In this document: piece after piece, positions 1 through 9,500 of the stretch
How positions within the stretch are numbered: the stretch's first letter is position 1
Layout: each line of letters begins with the position of its first letter
From: Lenisia limosa
Lineage: Eukaryota > Breviatea
Direction: 5' to 3'
DNA length: 20,872 nt
Assembly (NCBI GenBank): GCA_001655205.1
Contig: LPNZ01006111.1
Span: 1-20,872, forward strand
The notes under the pieces: model-generated
What the model saw: only the letters and a program-made list of their open reading frames with translations
What the model was told of the DNA's origin: nothing
Databases searched by the model: none
Translations under genes and position numbers: made by a program

Positions 1-239
1 TGACGGTATCCTGGAGTGTTAAGGCCTGGCCATTTTATGCTGAAGACCGCGCAAATACCAGAGTACACTCGGGATGATGTGGTAAAAGTTTGGCTTATAG
101 ATATTATGTCTTCAGTGTAAGCCTATTTGCTGGTGCAATCCATATTCCATCTACCCGAACACAATTGGAATGGATATATGTATATCATATCATATATTAT
201 GATATATAATATATACTATATTATATCTTTATTAGCAAA
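1..239. other. 3' flank of the minus-strand gene with AT-rich palindromic tract
   Basis: No gene is supported here. Positions 174-228 are an almost pure A/T tract of overlapping ATATAT/ATATCATAT palindromes. It lies directly downstream of the minus-strand gene's stop codon and poly(A) signal. Positions 1-170 show no exon I can support on either strand. Confidence 0.5.
228..233 (-). promoter_or_regulatory. AATAAA polyadenylation signal of the left minus-strand gene
   Basis: The minus strand reads AATAAA only a few bases after the TAA stop at 240-242. The spacing is short but supports the last exon as the true 3' end of this gene. Confidence 0.55.
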
Positions 240-2588
240 TTAAAAACCGTTCCAACAATGAAAAGTCTGCGAATGACCACGAAAAGAATCTTGCCATTAA
301 TTTAACAAGCATAGTTGACAACAACAGGTACGGACGGACCTTTGTAGCGAACGAGGCGGTCAGAATATCGGCGGCCGCGGGCAGGAGGGGAATGCATGCC
401 ACAACAATAGGGATCACCTTTTGGGGGGAACGCACAGTACCTGGATATCATAAGGATCACAACACATTGTCTTCCCATGTTTCATTTCTGGAGGGGTGCT
501 CTGTTATGACAAGGTGGCTATCGAACTGTCGTTGATCATCTTATAGACACCACATTGATCATCTTATAGACACCACCAACCCTTTTTCATGAGAGCCAAA
601 CACTCATCAACCTACAACAGTAAGACGGATTCAGTGTTATTGAAACAACAACGAGAACAAAATGATGAAGGTAAAACACCCACAAAAAAAAAGGGGGGGT
701 AAATTCCCAACAAACAAGGGAAGGTATTTTTCTCTCTTGCATATCAAAGCAGCATACACTCTTCCCCCTTCCAAGCATCTAATGTCCCAATTCTACCCCC
801 CCCCCCNNNNNNNNNNNNNNNNNNNNNNNNNNNNNNNNNNNNNNNNNNNNNNNNNNNNNNNNNNNNNNNNNNNNNNNNNNNNNNNNNNNNNNNNNNNNNN
901 NNNNNNNNNNNNNNNNNNNNNNNNNNNNNNNNNNNNNNNNNNNNNNNNNNNNNNNNNNNNNNNNNNNNNNNNNNNNNNNNNNNNNNNNNNNNNNNNNNNN
1001 NNNNNNNNNNNNNNNNNNNNNNNNNNNNNNNNNNNNNNNNNGAAAGACTATGATATTCCTGAATATTATAAAACCCCTAGCCCACCATTAAAAGGGTCTC
1101 ATCGACCTTGCCAGAGTAAATGCAGGCTTCAGCAACACAGAGAACAACAGAAGGGGCTGACTTGGCATCAAGTTGTCTGATGGGTCAGCTAACTGCTTTC
1201 CTATGCACCAGAAAAAGCAATACTGAAAATATCACAATAAGTAATTACTTGGAACACTGAACCCTGTCTACGGATAAAGTCCCAAAAGTCTGATTTTTTT
1301 TTTTCAATTATTCCTCAAATAACAGCACCGCCCCCTCCCACTTCTTGACAAACTCAGTTCCCAACGCGTGGACACTTTGACGGAAAACCTACGATGTGTC
1401 AGGGAATATTTCGAATGTGAAACCACCCAAAATTGCACACACACAAATGTGAATGATAACGTGCGGAAGTAAAACAAAAGAGCATTGTAACATCAAAACC
1501 CAGTAGACTATAACCAGAAAAATCACCCTAATCATCAGATCAGTTAGCAAATCGTGGCTTAAACCCATTCATTCGATTTTTGGTACAAACAGCATTTTTA
1601 GCATTTACACGCATTATTCGTTTCCAAACATGATACAAATATGAAACCCCAAACCTTGATAGCACGACGGTAGAGAGTTGTGCGAGAAAGTGAATCAAGA
1701 AGAACACAGAGCATCTTGAAGATCCTGAATGGGGGTGAAATATGCATATTTAGGATGCAAAAATCAATCCCTCCACCCGTTCTTCGGGAAAAAAAAAAAA
1801 AAAAAAAAAANNNNNNNNNNNNNNNNNNNNNNNNNNNNNNNNNNNNNNNNNNNNNNNNNNNNNNNNNNATTCCCCAGGGTATCTGCTGAGATTCTGACAG
1901 ATCATCATAAGTCCAAGATTGAAGTTGGCTGGGTTGACTATGTTGTGAGTAATGTGCAGCAAAACTCACTATCCTTAACAACAACCACCCATATGATAAG
2001 ATAAACAGAGGTTGCAAAAGCATTAGTCATTTATCAAGCGGGTACCATATCACTATTTGGGTCATTTTCAGACGTGTGAACTCTCATTTTTAACGCAGTG
2101 ATGTGATACCTAATATCCACACGTGTAAGTCTCATTGATGTAATCTTCGTTCATTATTTCGACTTGAAAATCGGTCATATTTATGATATCACGTGTGAAT
2201 ATCAGTTAACATAATACTGCGAGGATATAACTTGACATGTCCAGGAAACCTTATCGGTATTATTAAAGTACAACAAAAAGAATGAAAGCAAGAGAGCTGC
2301 TGCCCTCAAATAGAAGGAAATATCATCAAGAGATATCACACCACACATTCCATCTCGCCATTTCAAATTATCATGACCACAGCAGCCCCTCTTACCAATG
2401 GTGCCACGAGCAACATCATGTCCAAGGTGAAGAATGGTCTTTGAGAAGTCATCTCCAGCATGATCTGGAGGGTGAGTTGCGTTTGGCCCTTTTGCCGTCA
2501 CTTTACCGAAGAAAGAAAGACAGTAGTTCGCAAAAAAGACTGTTTCGGCCTCAGAGGCATGGCGGAGAGCGAAAAGTGCTGCATCCAT
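240..2588 (-). CDS. Unidentified multi-exon helical protein
   Basis: I do not recognise the family. Exons in transcript order (minus strand): 2588-2396 (ATG in good context, CACCATGG; starts MDAALFALRHASEAETVFF), 1968 into the gap at 1868, 1724-1655 (LLDSLSRTTLYRRAIK), 1388-1354 (tentative), 1176-1086 (APSVVLCVAEACIYSGKVDE), at least one hidden in the 807-1041 gap, 778-712 (CLEGGRVYAALICKREKY), 611-581 (VDECLALMKK), 440-340 (VIPIVVACIPLLPAAADIL) and 266-240 (TAA stop). All have GT-AG borders. Reading phases agree across the junctions that can be seen, except that an exon must lie in the gap. Short amphipathic helices of the type xxGKVDExLxLM and xxGGRVYAALxxxRE recall helical-repeat proteins (PPR, TPR or clathrin-type repeats), but no family signature is decisive. 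About 235 residues are visible. There is no signal peptide. The start is uncertain, because an upstream exon cannot be excluded. Confidence 0.55.
532..576. repeat. Tandem duplication, 23-bp period
   Basis: TTGATCATCTTATAGACACC occurs at 532 and again at 555, period 23. It lies in an intron of the left minus-strand gene. Confidence 0.8.
807..1041. other. Assembly gap (first of nine)
   Basis: N-runs lie at 807-1041, 1811-1868, 6876-7001, 8147-8180, 8992-9089, 9732-9835, 14235-14285, 15706-15715 and 17671-17798. Several follow homopolymers: C before the first, A before the second, G before 14235, T then G before 17671. Gaps 1, 2, 5 or 6, and 9 probably hide exon sequence, because reading phase or expected domain segments break across them. 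Confidence 0.95.
1969..2395 (-). other. Intron 1 of the left minus-strand gene
   Basis: This 427-nt intron starts GTAAGA and ends GATAG on the minus strand. It contains three ACGTGTG-type boxes near 2070, 2120 and 2191. Two of them are in opposite orientation (AATATCCACACGTG and CACGTGTGAATATC), giving a loose inverted repeat. No exon is supported inside. Confidence 0.5.
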
Positions 2589-2735
2589 GGTGATATCCTT
2601 TTGCTGTTAAAGTCAACAAAAACTTTGCACTCAATAAAGTGCACTCAAAACAAAACTGTTAAGAAAAGGGAACGAAAAAGAAAAAAATAATCAAAGAAAA
2701 GAAGAAAAGATCGGTTGATCAATTACTTGGGGAAG

Positions 2736-2742
2736 AAAAAAA
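2736..2742 (-). terminator. Pol III terminator of tRNA-Arg
   Basis: A7 on the plus strand is T7 on the minus strand, three bases after the discriminator base of the tRNA. This is the usual RNA polymerase III stop. Confidence 0.8.
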
Positions 2743-2745
2743 TGT

Positions 2746-2817
2746 CGAACACAACGGGGATCGAACCCGCGATCTCCAGCTTCGAAGGCTGGCGCCATTC
2801 CACTTGGCCATGCGTCC
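2746..2817 (-). tRNA. tRNA-Arg(TCG)
   Basis: This 72-nt cloverleaf on the minus strand has an acceptor of GGACGCA pairing with TGTGTTC (two G-U pairs) and discriminator G. The D-arm is GCC/GGC. The anticodon stem is CCAGC/GCTGG with loop CTTCGAA, so the anticodon is TCG, reading CGA. The variable loop is 5 nt. The T-arm GCGGG-TTCGATC-CCCGT carries the B box, and GGCCAAGTGG resembles an A box. There is no intron and CCA is not encoded, as expected for a nuclear eukaryotic tRNA gene. T7 follows. Confidence 0.95.
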
Positions 2818-3082
2818 TTGACAACGAAGCTTACAAGTATCAAAGTGATATTTATGGTTTGACTTTTCCGGAATTATATAAACCCCGCAGGTTTTTGAGC
2901 TCCAACAGTCTCTAAACCAGTACCAGAATACCTTTTACATCCGTATAACAAGTAGATTATTATAAATTATATCTATACAAATTGATTATTAAACGATTTG
3001 CATGAAATTTGTTGTAGTATTTGGTACTTCCGGAAAGGCAATGCTAATCTCTGGATAGTTTGACCATAATTGAGTTTTGTGA
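2818..3082. promoter_or_regulatory. Intergenic space upstream of tRNA-Arg and of the cyclase-like gene
   Basis: The region is AT-rich and has no ORF worth reporting. TATATAAA lies at 2875-2882. It could serve plus-strand transcription of the cyclase-like gene (ATG at 3083) or lie upstream of the minus-strand tRNA, whose 5' end is at 2817. The left minus-strand gene starts at 2588, so all three units share roughly 500 bp. Confidence 0.4.
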
Positions 3083-6000
3083 ATGTCTAAACCTCAACTT
3101 GATCCAGTAAGGAGCATTAACTTCTCTCCCTTCTCATCCCTTAGGCAAGAACTCTATCAAGAAGAGATGTAGATCTCCTTGTCGCCTCCCCCGTTGAGGC
3201 ACACTCACCAGTCACTTTCCACGCCCACACCCACCTTAATGATGGACGAGATGGCCACAAACGAGCCGCTTCCCAAGGACATGTAGGCATATTTCAACTC
3301 GTGATTTCTAATTGTCCGCTTTTTTTTTTTGCATTGAAAAGAGGCATCAAATTACTCACATTTCCTTTTCCTTTTCGCTCATTTTTTATGTCAAATGTGC
3401 TAATTCAGAAATATAATTATTAATAATTACGTTAAATTTTTCTGTTTTCTCAATTCACACAATATCCCGACGGATACCCTCCCCATCTTGACAGAATTAT
3501 TTTTCAAAACATGATGCACAGCTGAGATATCAAAACGAAACAATCAAAACACGCCATATTGCATTTTCTTTCACCTTTCATCCATCACTTTTCACGCCGG
3601 TTTAGAACAGATAATTTTCAATAATACTTTAGAACAGATAATTTTCTATAATACAACATATTTCACGCTACAGGCCCGAACACATTCCAGTCACAGACGC
3701 ACTCCCTCGGGTAAGCGGTGTTTGTCTTTGGTGTTTATTGAAAAAATATCATCATATTTTATGAGGATGCAGTGATAACTGATAATAAGGAACAATTCAA
3801 AAGGGGGCTATTCGATTGGCATACAGAGGATCAAGTGACAAGGATTATCATTGTTGCGTGTTATTTATTCCAGTTCCCACTAACTCACTGTCAGGCTCCC
3901 GTCTTAGCCATGTCAAAGCCGAGGGCCTTGGCCAAGCCCATGCCGGATCAGTCAAGAGCCCTCTGGCCACACGGCACTCATCTCCGGCCAACATAGCAGT
4001 GGAAAGGTGGGTAGGAGAACGCTCGGTACAACTAAATAATGGACTGTAATACAGTCACAGTGGAATAGCACAGTAGTCCATCTTGAAGGCTCTACTGACT
4101 AATTTTACAAGTCACACTATTTCAATACCATATTCAAAACTATGTAGAATCAAATATCTGTGACACCCCAGACCCACCTTTGTACCGCACCTGACGAAGA
4201 AAGACGAGCCATCCAACCTCCCCGCAGTCACCTCAGAAGCTGCCAGTGCGTGGGGGTATTCACTGCCTGCAGAAATTCGTCAATCCTTGAAAATCGTTGA
4301 TAACTGCCGGAAAAATTAAACACCGCGGTTCAGTGAGTTCGTAAATGTCTTTGTTACCCAGAATTAAACTTTACTACTATATATGATTTCACCTTTCAGT
4401 TTCATCCATTTTCAAGCCGCCCACCCCCGCCCCAGGCGCCAATCTCAAAGTGCAAGGCGCTATAACTGCAAGTAGAAACCCAGATAACTGTTATTTCCTC
4501 AGTTATTTGCGAATTATAAGATGTGGTTCTATCTGCAGTTATCTCCTGCACCCCCATTTAAACAATGAACTCGAGAATTCCTCATGACACCATCAGGCAC
4601 CTCCAGTTCCCCGAATAGTTCTCACTCCGAGCCACCACGATGCCCGCACGGCGCCAGCACTGTCTCCCGAGATACTGCGAGCCCCCACCCCTGTTGAAGC
4701 CTCTAAAGTCCTTTTCAAGCAAAACGAAAAGTGAGACTTTCTTTTTTACTCTCAGGCTTCATTCCTTCTGAAAATCTGCCTGCATACTCTGTCTTTTTCA
4801 CATGCAGATCGATTTATATACAACAATCTTCTCGTATTAACAAATCCCGCTACTGATAATAGTGGAAGTTCAAATATCTATCGTGATGAACCTATTACCT
4901 GTTCCTTTTAAAAGCTGCAGGATGAACGCTACGCTGCAGCCCCCCGTAACACCTGCCAAAGTGAGTTACTGAGTTTGTTCAAATTATATGCCTATTCCTT
5001 GAGTCCAATTTTTACCAACATAACTTTGCAGATTATCAAGCAATAGGCTTCCAATGGAAATTAATAGTTTTCCCCAATGATAAATGACGTTTCCCACCAT
5101 CATCATATCCACAATTCCTACTTTTTCCCCTTAACCAGTCTCCCATTATTCGGAATGAAGGAGTTATATCCTCTTTGTCGCCTATCTCCTTCTAACTGCT
5201 CTCAGGACCGCACAATGATCGAGGCGCTTTTCAGTCCCGAACCCGCGAGTGAGGCGGATCTGGACCCATTCTCTGACGACCATGAGGAGCAAGATCCATA
5301 CTATGAGGTGGGCGAAAAACTATAATAGTTATACTACTATATGATATCATGTACTATATATTATTCTATGTATATATAATAATAATTATTTGTAATATTA
5401 CTACATATCACACCGTCCATATATCTGTGAATTTCCTCTATCTGTGAATTTATTTGAAATAAGCGAAAAAATTGCTCCAGTTAGAACTAAGAAAATAGAT
5501 GTAACACTCTTGTTGCTAACACAAATGAAAGTAACTTTTATTTGTTGATTTGTCAAGCGTATGGTAAAATATATCAGCTACTTTTTCATAAAAATAGGTT
5601 AAACTTTTGTTTTCTGTCGTACATGTTTTTTTTGTTTTTAATTGAAGTAAATTCTGAAGATGATCCCCGGGGGTGAAATGAATTAACATTATATGATAAA
5701 AACTGTGATACTCAACTTTTTTTATCAAGGAAAAGGTTCATTTGGCTTGTTTTCACAGAGAGAAAAGTCACAGATATAACTTAATCTCTGACAATTTCTC
5801 ATTTTAATCATGATGACTTCATATAATACTGCCACCCACTTGAAAGCAATCTTTTCAAGTTATTTATTTTGTTTCTACGCTTTTATTCATCGATTTCATG
5901 AAGGGTTTGTTGCTAACGTTTCATTTCCTACTTTGTCATTTTACTATCATTCCCGATTATTGCTTTCCCTTACACACCAGGATTCACAGAGCGATATGGA

Positions 6001-6579
6001 CACAATTATGAGATCGCGACACTCGCAGCTTCATGAAATCCCCAGGCAATCCGTAGGGGGGGGGGGTCAGCCTTTCTGAGACTACAGTTTCTGTACATCA
6101 GAGTCATAGAAATAAGGAAAGTTGAAATGATTCAATTTCATGTCCCATCTGCTTCATAAGATGATTTGGTTTTTATTTCTCCCCTCCCACACTCTATAAG
6201 TTTTACTCGTCTGCTTGAATAAAATATTGATTAGTTCCATATTTTGTGGTTGAAGTGAACCCAACAAATGTCCACTCCCCTCACCCAGCAGCAGGGACCC
6301 GCACCGACGCCGACGCCTCGCCAACTTGCGCGCAGGGCTTCGGCGCTGGAAGCAGGGGACCCAGGGTGGCGGCACGTGCTCTCTGACAAACGGTGTGTGG
6401 GGGGGATAATTCAGCCCTTCAAAGAACATTTTCGAGACATTATTTCCAGCTTCAATATGTTGATCTATGTACATAACACAGAGTAAATCAGAAGAAGGTA
6501 GAAAGCATTCTTATCTTCCACTAGGTTGGAACAAGAAGCTTCTACTCTCATGGACAAGAACCGTGTTTATGAAATGAAA
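3083..6579 (+). CDS. Cyclase-like gene: N-terminal cytosolic region, exons 1-12
   Basis: Exons: 3083-3106 (MSKPQLDP, tentative start), 3145-3282, 3674-3710, 3874-4006, 4172-4245, 4400-4449, 4597-4730, 4921-4960, 5206-5307, 5981-6052, 6289-6392 and 6525-6579. All junctions are in phase. The product is about 321 residues, rich in Ser, Pro, His, Thr and Ala with no hydrophobic stretch, so it is predicted cytosolic and largely disordered. An acidic patch (SDDHEEQDPYYE) ends exon 9. The last exons (RRASALEAGD, then RLEQEASTLMDKN) may form a short helix before the first membrane span. No known domain is recognised. Exons 5-6 use donors gtgcgt (4246) and gtgcaa (4450); other choices there break the frame. 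Confidence 0.65.
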
Positions 6580-9500
6580 GTTGGGGGGGAGGGGGTCAAG
6601 GGGTCATACACCCTGATTAATTCATTTTGGTTTCACGTGCCCAATCTTTTTTGACATCTTGAACTGGCTTAATGATCATTCTATAAGACATTGGTGATTA
6701 TTTGCATTTGATTCATTCGTTTGCCCTCCAACTGCTTTCACCCCTGTTTCGGGAATTGATTTGGACAGTTGTTTGACAGTACTGTAGGTCTGTTCCGCAT
6801 CGCAAATGGTATTCTATCTGATTCTTGGCCTTTTGGACTGGCTCATTGCCGTCCTGCATAACGCTCTTCTGGGTGNNNNNNNNNNNNNNNNNNNNNNNNN
6901 NNNNNNNNNNNNNNNNNNNNNNNNNNNNNNNNNNNNNNNNNNNNNNNNNNNNNNNNNNNNNNNNNNNNNNNNNNNNNNNNNNNNNNNNNNNNNNNNNNNN
7001 NTTTTTTTCATAATACAAGGAGAGTTTGTTTTTCTTTCTTCATCTCATAGATAATGACCATGTCATGACGTTTGCTCTGCACTTTCTCTTCCTCATCCTG
7101 CTGTTCTCGAACTACCTTTCAGCGAAGTCGCACATGACCCCCCATGCTCTCATTGTCATTACGGCCGGAACATGGACTGTTCGTGGCGCCTTGGTGGTTG
7201 CGTCTTTTGGGTGGGGGGTGAGTCATTCACTTTATATGTACTCTTTTCCATGGGGATCAAGAATGAGCAACTTAATTCATTGTTACCTGACAACATAATA
7301 TGTTCTTTGCCCATCTTCCGCTGACATATTTTACCTACATTAGTATTTTGATACCACATAACACTCATCTTAACAGGGTGACTGAGAGCGGCTATTGGTC
7401 GGAGATCAGTACGGGCACACTGGTGTCACTCTTGCTGCTTGCTTTCGGCTACAGTGGTCATACTCTTGTGTCGGCGTCTTTGTTTGTCACTTTCACCATC
7501 GGGCTTTATTGGGCGGTATGGGGGGGGGGTGTAGCTGTTGTTTATTGTAAAATGTATTGGAGATTCTGAGAAACGTCCTTTATTCTTTTTAGATAGGCTT
7601 CCTCTTTCATAGCGCTTCTTCAGTTGAGTGGAGCGATCTGGTCGTTATTTTGGCAATTCACGGTATGCGAAGGATCCTAATCTCTTGTTAGTCAGCATTA
7701 CCAAGGGTTTTTTTAAAAAAATATGTATCTTAGTATATCATATGAAAATCACTTCATCTGTTTTGTTCTTATTTTTCCAGTCTTGACTACCTGCCTTGGC
7801 TTCATTTATCATTCATCAAAACAACGGCAGTTTGTCAAAATCTTTTGGCAGCAGAAGAGAGTGACAAAGGTTTGGCTTCACTCTTGTGATGGAGCTTTTT
7901 AATATGATATTAACATTCCATTTCAGATTTAACCTTTTTTTTTTTTTGATTGGAATCGCTTCAGTTAAAGTCTTGTGATTCATTGGTCTGTTTACTATTG
8001 TAGAGCCAAAAGAGCCTGGATAACTTGATTTTCTCCATCATCCCCCCTCACGTGGTTCATCATCTCCGCCAAGGGCTCAGTGTGTGGGAGTACTACACAC
8101 AGGTATTATGGCTAGATCGCAGGCTTGTGAAGTATTATGTGGTATANNNNNNNNNNNNNNNNNNNNNNNNNNNNNNNNNNATATATATAGCTATATAAAA
8201 ATATATATAATACACTGGCCGCGATAAGACCTAACATGATACATAGATAATGCTGAATATCCCTGCCAGGACTTATCGATCAATGTGCATATAATATGAT
8301 ATCATATATAGTATACGATATAATATATTGGCCCTTTCTTTTTTGTCATACTTCAGGTGACAATGGTCGTTTGCAAAGTGCACATTACAAACATACACAC
8401 CCAAGTAGGGTTATATGCTGATTTTGTTCATCCGATTCTGAAGTATTCATGTTTTTTTACTTTCCAGCTCCAAACACTGAGTAAACTTTTCACACGATTT
8501 GACAGCCTTGCGAAGGATCATGCAGGGTTTCCAGGTGAGTGGCCAAGTAAAAGGCAGTATGTTGTGTATGCTTTTCACTATATTGTTATGAGAAATATAC
8601 ACTCCTATGATTGGTACTCCGGGTGTTCCACCACAGCTCTCTTTGACCTTGCTAACATACTCCATATTATACATAGTATTGAAACGCCATATTCCCTGAT
8701 ATTTTTTTTTATCGACCCAGTCAATATCCGAGCCGACACCTACTCTGTTGTTGTCGGGTGCCCCCAACGTCTTCCCAACCATGCCGTTTTAGGTGGCCAG
8801 TGGCCTTGGTTTTGGTTGTTTTGAAAGGAAAAGAACCGCTTGAATACTTGTGTTCTGATTGTTATTTTTTTCTTCTTTCATTTTCTCTTTTGATCTTTCC
8901 GCCTGCACTAAGTATCCAGCGACTGCCTTGGCGTTGGAAATGAAACGAATTATCCGTCGTTTCTGCCCTGACTGGGTGTGTCACATTGCGCNNNNNNNNN
9001 NNNNNNNNNNNNNNNNNNNNNNNNNNNNNNNNNNNNNNNNNNNNNNNNNNNNNNNNNNNNNNNNNNNNNNNNNNNNNNNNNNNNNNNNNTAAGGTGGGCT
9101 CCCAAGTTTCCGTTTTCCTTTTTTGTTCCCTTTTTTTTTCTCCCGCTGTATTGGAAGTGCAAACTATCCAATAAATGAAGTGCAACCATTAATTGAGAAA
9201 CAGGGGACCGGTCAATAAGATCCGGGAGAGTATCATGAAGAGGGTCGCTGCCAGGAAGATCATGAAGAGAGTCAGAAGAGGCTCGGAATACGATAAATGA
9301 GAATCGGAATTAGAATCAGAAAATAGTTCGTTCACATCTAAAGGAAGTAAAACAAAAGCGCGCGACTTTGTCACCGCGACTGCGATGGCTCCTTGGAAAG
9401 CTCCCAGGCTGTCCTTTGTCGCATCTCTCATTTCACGATCATGTTAACGAAATGAAAATACTAAAAGCAGCGTTTGCCTTTTTCAGGAACCTCACCGAAT

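Noticed and set aside
176-228. AT palindromic tract as a replication origin or recombination site
   Set aside because: Simple A/T sequence, also present near 5330 and 8190-8330; nothing specific beyond base composition.
2282-2690. Plus-strand ORFs over 2282-2690
   Set aside because: They are the complement of the minus-strand gene's first exon and of low-complexity A-rich sequence next to the tRNA terminator.
7209-7217. Canonical gtgagt donor at 7218 for the second membrane exon
   Set aside because: It leaves phase 0, and the next exon then reads GGT GAC TGA, a stop.
7026-7569. Resemblance of the first hydrophobic exons to DUF1295 or steroid-reductase membrane proteins
   Set aside because: The exons chain in phase into SIIPPHVV and GPVMAGVIG cyclase exons, so the hydrophobic block is the membrane part of a cyclase-like protein.
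9189-9431. Minus-strand ORF of 80 codons with a hydrophobic end
   Set aside because: It lies in an intron region of the plus-strand gene, its composition is repeat-driven (ATCATGAAGAG repeats), and no family is recognised.
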